Part shown: positions 32,765-41,723 of the stretch, piece by piece
How positions within the stretch are numbered: the first letter of the stretch is position 1
How the letters are laid out: each line of letters opens with the position of its first letter
Source of the DNA: JADLGJ01 sp031423615
Lineage (GTDB): Bacteria; Omnitrophota; Gorgyraeia; Zapsychrales; JANLHA01
Length of the DNA: 64,000 nt
Direction: 5' to 3'
Assembly: GCA_031423615.1 (NCBI GenBank)
Contig: JANPFV010000106.1
Span: 1 to 64,000, forward strand
Program-made: the position numbers and the translations under genes
Notes under the pieces: generated by a model
What the model saw: only the letters and a program-made list of their open reading frames with translations
Database searches by the model: none
What the model was told of the DNA's origin: nothing

Positions 32765-33253
32765 ATGGACACCTTTCTTTCGATTGCTCCGGATGTCAAA
32801 TTGGGCGCCAATGTCAAATTGGCAAAATTTATCAACCTCTATGGCTGCACTATCGGCGATAACTCTAAAATCGGGACTTTTGTTGAAATTCAAAAAAATG
32901 CAAGCATTGGCAAGAATTGCAAAATCTCCTCTCACACTTTTATTTGCGAGGGAATTACGATCGGCGACAACTGCTTTATCGGGCATGCCGTCATTTTTGT
33001 TAATGATAACCACCCGCGGGCAGTCAATTCCAATGGCGAGTTAGAGACACAAAAGGATTGGGCTCACCGTTTTGCCACAACCGTGATCGAATCTCATGTT
33101 TCGATTGGGAGCAATGCCACGATTTTGGCCAATGTGCGCATTGGGGCCGGCGCCATGATCGGAGCCGGAAGTGTCGTTACGAAAAATATCCCGGCTGGCG
33201 AAATTTGGGCGGGAAACCCAGCTCGTTTGATAGGCCAACGAACAGACGTATGA
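32765..33253 (+). CDS. Hexapeptide-repeat acyltransferase (WbpD/WlbB-like)
   Basis: A 162-residue left-handed parallel beta-helix protein built of [LIV]G.. hexapeptide turns (PDVKLGANVKL, TIGDNSKIG, ASIGKNCKIS, VSIGSNATIL, VRIGAGAMIG) and ending in the coenzyme-A-site cap IPAGEIWAGNPARLIG. His/Asn-rich FVNDNHPRA fits the catalytic loop of UDP-2-acetamido-3-amino-glucuronate N-acetyltransferases and WbbJ relatives. It probably acetylates a nucleotide-amino sugar for the adjacent polysaccharide cluster. The Gfo/Idh oxidoreductase at 45270 could supply its keto-sugar precursor, but an aminotransferase is not seen here. AGAGGAG lies 12 bases upstream of the ATG. Confidence 0.82.
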   Translation: MDTFLSIAPDVKLGANVKLAKFINLYGCTIGDNSKIGTFVEIQKNASIGKNCKISSHTFICEGITIGDNCFIGHAVIFVNDNHPRAVNSNGELETQKDWAHRFATTVIESHVSIGSNATILANVRIGAGAMIGAGSVVTKNIPAGEIWAGNPARLIGQRTDV

Positions 33254-33258
33254 AAAAA

Positions 33259-33711
33259 TCATGAATTTTTCTTATTTAATATAAATATTTTATAATTCAG
33301 CATCCCCAAAGCGGCGCAAATCGTGTCAAAGATGACGTCCAAAAGCTGAGGACTGCGCCCCGGCACAAAGGACTGGTGCCATTCATCCACACTCCCGCTT
33401 GCGAAAACGAGCACCGATAAAAATAAAATCTTTACAAGGGTGACTCGACGGACTTCATGAGCATAAGCCCGCATTATTAAAATTCCCAAAATACTATACT
33501 CGATAAAATGAGCGATACGATGACCCCAAAACAAATATGTTTCTATCGGTATTTTGAAAAGAGGGTTATCCGCCGAGGACAAAATATTAAGGAGAAGAGA
33601 GGGCAGGGATGAAACCGTATCACCGCGGACGGATGAAAACAAACAGATGCCGGCATACCACATCCCAACCGGCAACCACAATAAAATTCTTTCAGAGATC
33701 TTTTTATTCAT
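33259..33711 (-). CDS. VanZ-like membrane protein
   Basis: A 150-residue protein with four membrane helices and the VanZ-like motif SGSVDEWHQSFVPGRSPQLL plus DVIFDTICAALG, present in PF04892 members. In vanA clusters VanZ gives teicoplanin resistance; homologues at the end of exopolysaccharide operons are common and of unknown function. ATG at 33711 is used because upstream residues are charged, unlike the family, and would overlap galE by about 94 bp. Last gene of the EPS operon, converging on the acyltransferase gene with only 5 bp between stops. Confidence 0.8.
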   Translation of the reverse strand: MNKKISERILLWLPVGMWYAGICLFSSVRGDTVSSLPSLLLNILSSADNPLFKIPIETYLFWGHRIAHFIEYSILGILIMRAYAHEVRRVTLVKILFLSVLVFASGSVDEWHQSFVPGRSPQLLDVIFDTICAALGMLNYKIFILNKKNS

Positions 33712-33725
33712 TGGACAGTGCAATT

Positions 33726-34787
33726 TCAAACGGATTTTTGTTCTTTCGCTAAGTTTAAATTTTGTTGCCAGGTCCAGGCATGTTTTAAAGCCTCTTCGAT
33801 CCTCCATGCGGGCTTCCAACCCAATTTGCGACGAGCTTTCCGCACATCAGCATAAATGATATCGATATCGCCCGTCCGGCGCGGTCCTATGACATAAGGG
33901 ACTTCCCGGCGGGTCACCGTCTTAAATTTTTCAATCATTTCTAATACACTATAACCGCAGCCTGACCCTAAGTTTATGGCCTCATAAAAATTTTTCTTTT
34001 TTTGTTTATGCAAATATTCTAAAGCTTTGACATGGGCCTCTGCGATATCTAAAACGTGGGTATAATCACGCACCGATGTGCCGTCGGGTGTTTGATAGTC
34101 ATTCCCCGCGACAACCAGTTTAGAACTCCCACCCCAAGCGGCTTCCATGATCAACGGCACAAGATTTTTAAAATTTCCTTTTGTATCTTCTCCAATTAAT
34201 CCCGACGGATGCGCCCCCACAATGTTGAAATACCGTAAGGACACGGTTTTAATTTTTTCCCCGCGCAAAGTCATTCCCTGGAGAATCTGTTCGCTGATTT
34301 GCTTGGAATGGCCGTAGGGAGACTCCGCCTTGGCTAAAGACATTGTCTCCTGAACCGGCACTCGCGAAGGTTTTCCGTAAACCGTACAAGATGAGGAAAA
34401 AACAAAATATTGAATTTCTCTTCTAGTCATCTCCTGAAGAACCGTTGTCAAGGCTCCGACATTGTTCCGGTAATACATTAACGGGTGGGCGATAGACTCA
34501 GCGACCGATTTATGAGCGGCGAAATGAATGACCGCCGAGACTGATTTTTCTTTTTCAAGCACTCCCGAGAGAAATTCACTGTCACAGCAATCCCCTTCAT
34601 AAACCGACAAAGGCCGCTTTATTAATTTCCGCAGTCCTTTAAGAATGTTTTTATCCGCATTGATAAAATTGTCCACAATAATGGGGGTGTATCCAGCCTC
34701 AGCCAAAAGACCAACAGCATGAGATCCGCAGTATCCCGCTCCCCCGGTTACCAAAACTTTATTTCGTGAAGCCAACACTTTTGACAA
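33726..34787 (-). CDS. galE: UDP-glucose 4-epimerase
   Basis: Extended short-chain dehydrogenase of 353 residues that interconverts UDP-glucose and UDP-galactose (or the N-acetyl forms), supplying galactose-type sugars for the polymer. NAD-binding TGGAGYCGSH (15-24), FAAHKSVAES, SSSCTVYG and the catalytic Y-x3-K in SPYGHSK are present. Substrate-recognition stretches LRYFNIVGAHP, GTSVRDYTHVLDIA and NLGSGCGYSVLEMI complete the family pattern. It lies between a radical SAM gene and VanZ near the end of the EPS operon. Confidence 0.93.
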   Translation of the reverse strand: MSKVLASRNKVLVTGGAGYCGSHAVGLLAEAGYTPIIVDNFINADKNILKGLRKLIKRPLSVYEGDCCDSEFLSGVLEKEKSVSAVIHFAAHKSVAESIAHPLMYYRNNVGALTTVLQEMTRREIQYFVFSSSCTVYGKPSRVPVQETMSLAKAESPYGHSKQISEQILQGMTLRGEKIKTVSLRYFNIVGAHPSGLIGEDTKGNFKNLVPLIMEAAWGGSSKLVVAGNDYQTPDGTSVRDYTHVLDIAEAHVKALEYLHKQKKKNFYEAINLGSGCGYSVLEMIEKFKTVTRREVPYVIGPRRTGDIDIIYADVRKARRKLGWKPAWRIEEALKHAWTWQQNLNLAKEQKSV

Positions 34788-34834
34788 TTTTCAAACCTCG
34801 TTTTTTAAAGAATCGCGCCTTCTTTACCGACTTT

Positions 34835-36301
34835 TCAATTTTTCTGACTTAAAAGCGATTGCCTTACAAAGGCCGTCTTTTGAATAACTTCCTTTATAAA
34901 TCCTGCCGTGCCCTTGTATTTCCATAATTTAAAAATATACTGCAAAGCTAATGTGGGATGGCTAATAAACATTTTGGCCTTGCGGTATTGCGCATACGTC
35001 ATGGCCTTGTAAACATCATTGTCCTTTAATTGCGGATAGCTTAAGACGTAACTGGTGTTGGGTTCATAGCGGCTCCAGTCCATTGTCGTAAGCCAATTAT
35101 TCTTTTTCGCTTCATCAAAGAATGCGGTTCCCGGCAGAGGCGTGGCCATCGAGACCTGAAAAGTGGTGAGACCACTCTCGGCGGCGAAATCAATGGTCCG
35201 CTTCATGGTTTCGGGGGTATCTTTTTGCAAGCCGATACAAAAAGCCCCCAGGGTCATCAGTCCGAGTTTCCGGCAATTGGCAATCAAGACTTCAATATCT
35301 TTGACCGGCTCCGGCTTATTGGCCCCCTTTCTCACTTCCTGATCGATCGACTCAATACCAAATTTTACGCCGATACATCCGCTGTGTTTCATAAGTTTCA
35401 ATGTTTCATACGGTGTCCCCCAATGAATCCAGCAATGCCAATTGACCTTAACTTTATTTTCGATCAAGGCTTCCGCTAACTTTTTGCCCCAGTCCGGCAT
35501 AACAATAGGGTCATCAAAATAAATCTCTTCAATCCCATATTTTTCCTGCAACCGCCGAATTTCCGAAATAACCAAAGGCAAGGACCGGTGCTTATAACTG
35601 CGATTGTAATTGGCCGCCTCCACACAAAAACTGCATTTATAAGGGCACCCGCGCGAAACGGTAATTTTAGCGGTTTTACGTTTCTTGCTAAAAGGTTCGC
35701 TATAGCGCTCCATAGGCAACTGATCAGTTTCCGGGAATGGCAATTCATCAAGATTTTTGATGACATCCCGTCGCGGCGTGACAATGATGTCTTTTTCTTT
35801 TTTAAACGCCAGGCCTTTGATATTTTCGAAATCTGTTCTTCCCGCTTTTATAAATTCCGCCAATTCGCGCAAAGTATAATCCATTTCCCACATGACCACG
35901 AAATCAATAAAATCCTGAGCCAACATTTCCTCCGGCAGACCCGAAGCATGAATGCCGGCGCAGGCAATAACACTTTTTACACGCTGTTTGACGTTTTTCA
36001 AAAAATCAATATCCACATAAATTGACGGGGTAAATACTTCGCTGAGAATAAGATCGGGATTGACCTGCTCGACGTAATCTAAACATTGCTCCTTCGTTAA
36101 TTCCTCAGCCACGGCGTCCTTAATAAACATTTCAAAACCCGCCTCTTTGATAATCGAAGCGGCATTTGCTAAAAAATAAGGATAGGGATAATAAGGCATA
36201 AAACGGTCTTTATTGCGCAGCGCTCCCCAGCGCGTTCCCGATTTGAGACCATATTGTGCTGGGGTGTTGATCCACGGCGAATTGAGCAGTAAGACTTTCA
36301 T
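34835..36301 (-). CDS. B12-binding-domain radical SAM protein
   Basis: A 488-residue enzyme with an N-terminal cobalamin-binding-like Rossmann domain (about 1-150, GIHASGLPEEML typical) and a radical SAM core with SRGCPYKCSFC (Cys219, Cys223, Cys226). The family modifies lipids, hopanoids, cofactors or sugars with methylations and rearrangements. Placement within the EPS operon suggests a sugar or lipid-carrier modification, but no substrate can be read from the sequence. It starts one base after the stop of the GT2 gene upstream (36303). Confidence 0.85.
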   Translation of the reverse strand: MKVLLLNSPWINTPAQYGLKSGTRWGALRNKDRFMPYYPYPYFLANAASIIKEAGFEMFIKDAVAEELTKEQCLDYVEQVNPDLILSEVFTPSIYVDIDFLKNVKQRVKSVIACAGIHASGLPEEMLAQDFIDFVVMWEMDYTLRELAEFIKAGRTDFENIKGLAFKKEKDIIVTPRRDVIKNLDELPFPETDQLPMERYSEPFSKKRKTAKITVSRGCPYKCSFCVEAANYNRSYKHRSLPLVISEIRRLQEKYGIEEIYFDDPIVMPDWGKKLAEALIENKVKVNWHCWIHWGTPYETLKLMKHSGCIGVKFGIESIDQEVRKGANKPEPVKDIEVLIANCRKLGLMTLGAFCIGLQKDTPETMKRTIDFAAESGLTTFQVSMATPLPGTAFFDEAKKNNWLTTMDWSRYEPNTSYVLSYPQLKDNDVYKAMTYAQYRKAKMFISHPTLALQYIFKLWKYKGTAGFIKEVIQKTAFVRQSLLSQKN

Positions 36302-36302
36302 A

Positions 36303-37202
36303 TCATTCTCTTCTTACGGCAGTTAAAAAGATCCCGCTCCTGAATAAAAGCTTATTAATAAAAATCAACGGCGTATAAAAAATGATTTTTCCATCATAGA
36401 AAATATTATATTTCAGAATTCGCAAGGTCGTCATCAACGCCAAAGGAACAATTAAAAAGAAATGAATTAGCGGATTTGATAAAAGCCCATACCAATGACG
36501 AAACAGGACCGGATGATTTTTATAAAGTTTTAAACCGATATGCCGCCCATAAATAAAGTTTTTCTTAAACATCGCTTTGAGCGTCATAACACCGTGATGG
36601 TGGAAAACCGTGATCGCCGACGAATACACGATCTTCTCCCCGCGGGTCACCAGTCTTAAAGCCAGATCTTGGTCTTCTCCCACGCGCATAAAATTGGCAA
36701 ATCCTCCCAACTGATCAAAAGTTGTTCTAAAAATAGCCGCGCACGACGTATTAAAAAAATCTGTATGGCGCTTGTCGTCATTCATGACAAAACCATACAA
36801 ACTGTATGCATGCACCCTTTCCACCAAGGAGGGCGACGATTGCAACCGTCCCGCCAGGGCTTTCACCCTCGGGTCCTTTTGATTCTCCGCCAATAAATTT
36901 TCCTGATAATCTTTAACCCAATTCTTGGGCACAACACAATCCGCATCGGTAAACATGAGAATATTTCCCCCACTGTGGGCCACACCGACATTCCTCGCTT
37001 GGGCCGGCCCTTGATTTTGGGATAAACGGATATATTTGCATAAAAAATCTTTCGCGACCAGGGCGATATCTTCCAAAGAATTATCATCGACCACAATCAC
37101 TTCAAAATCTTGATAAGCCGTGTCATAAAGAGCGGTTAAACAGTTCAATAAATTCGCTCGGTCATTAAAAACAGGAATAATAACCGAGACAGCAATTACC
37201 AT
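36303..37202 (-). CDS. Glycosyltransferase family 2
   Basis: A 299-residue inverting GT-A transferase. Its N-terminus SVIIPVFNDRANLLNCLTAL, VVDDNS and the metal-binding TDADC motif define family 2. A conserved GEDQDLALRL helix follows, and a C-terminal hydrophobic stretch (about 240-285) may tether it to the membrane. The ATG at 37202 begins directly at the first beta-strand, so the longer frame is not used. It overlaps the deacetylase-like gene upstream by 7 bp. Sugar specificity unknown. Confidence 0.88.
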   Translation of the reverse strand: MVIAVSVIIPVFNDRANLLNCLTALYDTAYQDFEVIVVDDNSLEDIALVAKDFLCKYIRLSQNQGPAQARNVGVAHSGGNILMFTDADCVVPKNWVKDYQENLLAENQKDPRVKALAGRLQSSPSLVERVHAYSLYGFVMNDDKRHTDFFNTSCAAIFRTTFDQLGGFANFMRVGEDQDLALRLVTRGEKIVYSSAITVFHHHGVMTLKAMFKKNFIYGRHIGLKLYKNHPVLFRHWYGLLSNPLIHFFLIVPLALMTTLRILKYNIFYDGKIIFYTPLIFINKLLFRSGIFLTAVRRE

Positions 37203-38122
37203 TCCCTTAACCTTGTAAAAAAATCCTGGACCGTAATAGCGTCGATGTCCCCCGAAATGCAAAAAGCGCCTCGGCAAGAACCCGGCCACCTGCCGGCAGG
37301 ATTATTTTTATGCCACTGGGCTACGTCCCCTAGAGTGGTAATCCATATCGCCGGCTGCAAAGACTTGGCGTATTGGATCAATCCCATTAAGACTTCTTTG
37401 AGTTCAAGAAAACGTTCAGGGTGCAATTGAAGAACAAAAACTTCTTTATTGTCATGGCAAGTTTTTAACATCTGTTGCCACATCGGTCCGATGGCCGCAG
37501 AATTTAATCGTTCCCGGTCAAGAGTGATATCATCGTCAGGCAAAGAAACCGGGATTTCCGTCAAGGCGTCCGCATCATAAGGCAACGCTAAGCCTTTTGC
37601 ATACGGTTGGGCTTTATAAAAATCTTGAATCCATGAATAATATTTCTCACCCGGCCCATAAACATCCTCCCAAATAATCGATGCACTGCTGTCAAATTGG
37701 AAACGGCCCGCGGCTAGCAAAGCTTTTTTTGTGTGCTCATTAAATTTCAGATAGGGACAACGGAATCCTTTAAATCTGAAGTTGTATTTATCGAATATTT
37801 CAATCGCCTTGATTATTTGGGTCTTTTGCCGTTCATAAGCCAGCTGGGAATGATCGGTATGAACCAACCCATGAATACCCCACTCAATCGTTTCTTGATC
37901 AATGACCCTTAAATGAGACGCGTAGCGTTCCAACAATATGGCCGGAATAAAGAACGTTCCGCGGACTCCCTGGGCTTTTAGATAATCCGCGAACTGCAGG
38001 ATAATATTCACTTGCTTGTAAGGAACAAAGGAAAAACGCCGCCCGATGCTGATAAAGCGCCGCAGCCATTTTGAAATACCCCGGGAAAAGAATAAAAATT
38101 TGACCCCGTGGACCTTGATCAT
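37196..38122 (-). CDS. Polysaccharide deacetylase-like protein, motif 1 degenerate
   Basis: A 308-residue protein with the later NodB-fold signatures: GVRGTFFIPA, GIHGLVHTDHS (metal-binding histidines), GFRCPYLKFN (motif 3) and VLQLHPERF (motif 5). The first motif, T-F-D-D-G, which carries the catalytic base, is missing: the equivalent N-terminal region reads RRFSFVPYKQV. The protein may be inactive, may use another base, or may recognise a different substrate. No signal peptide, so it would act in the cytoplasm. Sits between GT2 and SGNH genes with 4-7 bp overlaps. Confidence 0.7.
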   Translation of the reverse strand: MIKVHGVKFLFFSRGISKWLRRFISIGRRFSFVPYKQVNIILQFADYLKAQGVRGTFFIPAILLERYASHLRVIDQETIEWGIHGLVHTDHSQLAYERQKTQIIKAIEIFDKYNFRFKGFRCPYLKFNEHTKKALLAAGRFQFDSSASIIWEDVYGPGEKYYSWIQDFYKAQPYAKGLALPYDADALTEIPVSLPDDDITLDRERLNSAAIGPMWQQMLKTCHDNKEVFVLQLHPERFLELKEVLMGLIQYAKSLQPAIWITTLGDVAQWHKNNPAGRWPGSCRGAFCISGDIDAITVQDFFTRLREW

Positions 38123-39141
38123 AACGCCCCTGTGCTTATTTTTTCAGCTGAAATCTCAGCCGCGACCATCGTACCCTTTATATTGGGATGGACCGATGCA
38201 TCGAGAAATAATGGCTCCTGACGATGAGCAATAAAAGCGGGCAATAAATCAACATAATCAATGTTGTGGGCCTGCAAAAAAGATGTCATATCCTGCTGGA
38301 TTTTATTGTCTTCTTCTTTACCATACAGTTGGATTTGATTGGGAAAAAGGACGACTAAAAACTTTTTGTGATGTCTTTGGCACTGCTCAGCGATATGTTT
38401 CAAAGTTTCTTTCATTTTGGACCAATTCTTTTCATAAACACGGGAATTGAGAAAAACATTAGCCTTGAATCGTTGGGCCAGCATCGGGTGATTATAAATC
38501 GTCCGTTTAAATAAGTATTTCATGTATACAAAAAATCTCGATTGATTTAAAACCGCCCGCACATTCATATCCGAAACATTGCGGATAGGATTTTCAGCCA
38601 ATAAAATCCCGTTTTTATCAATAATATTCGCCGGATCAGAATCGTTGGAACAAAATCCCAAAATTACTAAATCTGGCTGCAGATCAAAACCTTTCATTTT
38701 TAAAAAAGCCTCTTCCTGTTGGGTGTTATACCCGGGAACGCCCATATTGATGACTTTAACATCCGGCCAGTTGTATTTATTCTTTAATAGCGTTTCCAAC
38801 GAAACCGCATAGGTATCTTCCAGTGCAAGACCGAGACCGAAAATGATAGAGTCTCCCAAAACAATGATCCGCGCTTGGCCCGGCGGCTTAGGGGACTCGA
38901 TCGGTTCCCCGCGCAAGCCGTTCTGATTAATAGAATAAAACTTATGTTGAGAAAGAGGTTTCAATTGATACCCTAAAAGGGAATGGGACGTCGGTTCTAA
39001 AAGGTCTTTATATTCGACATAAAAATTGGAAATCTGGAGCGCAAAAAGAATCCTCAAAACAATCTCAAAAACAAGAATAAAAACACTCAAGCTAAGCAAA
39101 ACATACAAGAAAACTAGCTTTTTATCCTTATGAATGGCCAT
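38119..39141 (-). CDS. Membrane-anchored SGNH/GDSL hydrolase
   Basis: A 340-residue protein with one N-terminal membrane helix (about 10-35) and a periplasmic SGNH domain. Block I is IIVLGDSIIFGLGL (nucleophile Ser in GDSI), block II Gly in VINMGVPGYN, block III Asn in GFCSNDSDP, and the terminal DASVHPN carries the catalytic Asp-x-x-His. Such proteins in EPS operons add or remove O-acetyl groups on the polymer. The overlap with the ligase gene is 14 bp and with the deacetylase-like gene 4 bp. Confidence 0.84.
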   Translation of the reverse strand: MAIHKDKKLVFLYVLLSLSVFILVFEIVLRILFALQISNFYVEYKDLLEPTSHSLLGYQLKPLSQHKFYSINQNGLRGEPIESPKPPGQARIIVLGDSIIFGLGLALEDTYAVSLETLLKNKYNWPDVKVINMGVPGYNTQQEEAFLKMKGFDLQPDLVILGFCSNDSDPANIIDKNGILLAENPIRNVSDMNVRAVLNQSRFFVYMKYLFKRTIYNHPMLAQRFKANVFLNSRVYEKNWSKMKETLKHIAEQCQRHHKKFLVVLFPNQIQLYGKEEDNKIQQDMTSFLQAHNIDYVDLLPAFIAHRQEPLFLDASVHPNIKGTMVAAEISAEKISTGAL

Positions 39142-40633
39142 ACAAATTTTTTGATTTATTATGCGCGGTTGGTTTGTGCATTAAAATGATTCCCATCGCA
39201 GCGATAAATATAAAAGAATAGCTTAACGGGAGAATGTTAAAACCGTTTGATTCAAAAAAATTGTGGACGAATTGCCCCAGCAAGGCCGCCATGGCTCCGA
39301 CGATTAAAGCAAAATTCAAACTGCCATCATTGTGATGCGTTTTTATGAAAACAAGAAACGTCCGCAAATAGTTACCGTAAAACAAAAGAAAAACGATGGG
39401 AGCGGCCACTCCCATTTCAAAAGCATAATTAAGAAAAACATTATGCGCATGAATGGTTTTTAAAACGCCGGTATTTCCTTCCACGAGAATCCTATTTAAA
39501 ATATATTGTAAATCATGAACCGAGGGCGTAAGAAACCGCGAAAAGGATTCTTGCGGGAAGGTCCCCATCCCATGCCCCACCAGAGGATGTTCACCAATCA
39601 ATGTGGTCGCATTCTGCCAAATAATATCACGGTTTGAAAGCCCCGAGGAAAAACGTAAAAAAGCAACAACCGGACTTGAGAATACCGCTGTCATCAGGAC
39701 CGCAAGTATAGCGCCATAAATTTTGATTCTTGTGGAAAGAGCTTTCCAATAAATAGCCAACAAAAACAAACTCGAAACAATCATGTTCATTAGCGATCCC
39801 CTTGAACCCGAAGAGAATATACCGAGGACAACAATGCCAGCCGCACCAACAATGAAACAACGCCCCAGGACATTTCTTATGGAAGAAAGCATACTCAAAA
39901 AAACAGGCAAGCTAAGCGCCAGATAAGCTCCCAAATTGTTGGGATGAAAAAATGTGCCCGTACTGCGATAGCTGTCGGCAATTCCATTATTATTCGCAAA
40001 TAATGCGAACCGGTGTATGCCCGGAATCACATACGGCGTCAGACCAATGAAAACATGATGGACCATGATAGCGTACTGCAAAAGAGCCAGCAGAGCGTTG
40101 AGCAAAGAAAAACACAGGAATAAATAAAGGGCTTTTTTCAAATAGGCCTCGACCCGCAGAACGTCCAAAAAATAGTACATACTTAAAAAAACCGCCATAT
40201 GAATGGCCAGCATTCGTGAGCTTTCCACAATATCAAGAGAGCCGACCAAAGAAATAAGCATCAATAATGTAAAAAGGATAAAGAACAAATGGAATTCTTT
40301 AAATTGCAGGAAAGCCCATTTGTCTTTTTTTGTGGAAACCTGCAATTGAATAAACCAAATCAGGATACTTAAAAAAATCATTGATAACAGCGTCGGTTGA
40401 ATCAATTCTCCCATTCCGGGAATGCGGGAAATGGGAGTCAGTATAATCAGAAAATAAATGGGCCATTGCGGGCGCGCAAAGGTGGCAACGACATAGACAC
40501 CCAGAAAAAGAATGACGGCGACATTTTTTAAAGGAAAGCACAGCAGGCACGCACCCATGAAAATAATCCCCAGGGACCACAGTATTTCCCGGTTCATCTT
40601 CCAACCCGATAATGGCCATATGCTATTTATCAT
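39128..40633 (-). CDS. O-antigen ligase/polymerase (Wzy/WaaL) family membrane protein
   Basis: A 501-residue protein with about 12 membrane helices and a large periplasmic loop (roughly 335-400) with PLVGHGMGTFPQESF, the pattern of the Wzy_C/O-antigen ligase family. In a Wzx/Wzz/Wza-containing cluster it is the best candidate for the polymerase that joins repeat units on the periplasmic side. ATG at 40633 is preceded by AGGA overlapping the Wzz-like gene's stop; an internal ATG at 40597 is the alternative. Confidence 0.85.
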   Translation of the reverse strand: MINSIWPLSGWKMNREILWSLGIIFMGACLLCFPLKNVAVILFLGVYVVATFARPQWPIYFLIILTPISRIPGMGELIQPTLLSMIFLSILIWFIQLQVSTKKDKWAFLQFKEFHLFFILFTLLMLISLVGSLDIVESSRMLAIHMAVFLSMYYFLDVLRVEAYLKKALYLFLCFSLLNALLALLQYAIMVHHVFIGLTPYVIPGIHRFALFANNNGIADSYRSTGTFFHPNNLGAYLALSLPVFLSMLSSIRNVLGRCFIVGAAGIVVLGIFSSGSRGSLMNMIVSSLFLLAIYWKALSTRIKIYGAILAVLMTAVFSSPVVAFLRFSSGLSNRDIIWQNATTLIGEHPLVGHGMGTFPQESFSRFLTPSVHDLQYILNRILVEGNTGVLKTIHAHNVFLNYAFEMGVAAPIVFLLFYGNYLRTFLVFIKTHHNDGSLNFALIVGAMAALLGQFVHNFFESNGFNILPLSYSFIFIAAMGIILMHKPTAHNKSKNLYGHS

Positions 40634-40634
40634 T

Positions 40635-41723
40635 TTATCCTATCAACATTTTTCTATGCCGCCAGGCCAGCGGGAGTCCCATGGTCAAAATAAAACTTAT
40701 CAATCCCCCGATCAATAACCCGTTGATTCGCCCTTTAGGCTTTAAAGGAACCGGGGCGGGAAATACCACCTTGATGTTCTCCGTCGTTTCTTTGGCTTTG
40801 ATCAATTGCGCTTTTTCTTGTTCTCCGGTGAGAAATCGAAAGGAGGCTTCATCGATAAGAACCAGCCGCTGTAGCCTTGCCAGGACCATCTCTTTTTCAG
40901 GAATATTCTTAAAACGGTCTTCGAGGGAAATGCCCTGCAACCTTTGTTTGAGTTCGGCTACTTCCTCTTTTAAATATTTCACTTGCGGACTTTCATCGGT
41001 GTACAATTCTTTTTGCTGCATCAATTTTATTTCCAATTCCAATTCTTTTTCAGAAGTGGTCTTCATGAATTCGTACATCAGCCTCACGTCTTCGGACGAA
41101 TCCATAAGCTGGTTCTCATCTCGGAATTTCTTAAGATCATCCTCGGATTTGCTCAATCTTTGTTGGGCTTGTTCTATTTCCTTATTGAGATAGGTTAGAA
41201 CATTATGGACTTCCTGGTGGTTAAATTCCACATTCCATTCGATGAAGTGCGAGATGAGGTGATTGACGATATCCGCTGCTTTTTGCGCCTGGGGGTATCG
41301 GGCTTTGACAATAATCAAGGTTGTAAAAGGTGGTGACGTAGTGGTCAAAACACTTTTGCGGAGATTTTGCATCTCTTTTCTTATTAAAATTTCTTTTTCC
41401 AGATCGGAAGCCACAAACTTTTTCTTTTTAAAGAAAAGGAAATTGTCGTCATCTTCATATAACTTTAAGTCCTCGACAACCTTTCTTAAGATCGGGTCAC
41501 TGACTAAAAGCTCCTGATTAAAACGGACCGGGCCCAAGTTGTCTTGCAGATTAACTTTGTCAGAATCCACCGACGTGGCCCTGTTCTTCGTATCAATCAT
41601 GAGCATGGCCGCCGTTTCATAACGGGGAAAACAAAAAACCTTGATCACCACAATGATCATAAAGAAAATAAAAATAATAAACATTTGTCGTCGATTATAT
41701 AAAATATTATCCAAGGTTTTCAT
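40635..41723 (-). CDS. Chain-length determinant (Wzz/PCP) protein without kinase domain
   Basis: A 362-residue polysaccharide co-polymerase: membrane helix at about 13-31, a periplasmic domain starting with PRYETAAMLMIDTK, a long coiled coil (about 170-290) and a second membrane helix at about 334-352 ending WRHRKMLIG. No Walker motifs or tyrosine-rich tail follow, so it lacks the BY-kinase domain of Wzc. It sets polymer length together with the Wzy-like protein and docks to the Wza-like exporter encoded just upstream, with a 4-bp overlap. Confidence 0.86.
   Translation of the reverse strand: MKTLDNILYNRRQMFIIFIFFMIIVVIKVFCFPRYETAAMLMIDTKNRATSVDSDKVNLQDNLGPVRFNQELLVSDPILRKVVEDLKLYEDDDNFLFFKKKKFVASDLEKEILIRKEMQNLRKSVLTTTSPPFTTLIIVKARYPQAQKAADIVNHLISHFIEWNVEFNHQEVHNVLTYLNKEIEQAQQRLSKSEDDLKKFRDENQLMDSSEDVRLMYEFMKTTSEKELELEIKLMQQKELYTDESPQVKYLKEEVAELKQRLQGISLEDRFKNIPEKEMVLARLQRLVLIDEASFRFLTGEQEKAQLIKAKETTENIKVVFPAPVPLKPKGRINGLLIGGLISFILTMGLPLAWRHRKMLIG

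Noticed and set aside
33241..33275. A/T-rich inverted repeat between the convergent acyltransferase and VanZ genes as a bidirectional terminator
   Set aside because: Stem is six A-T pairs only, too weak to claim.
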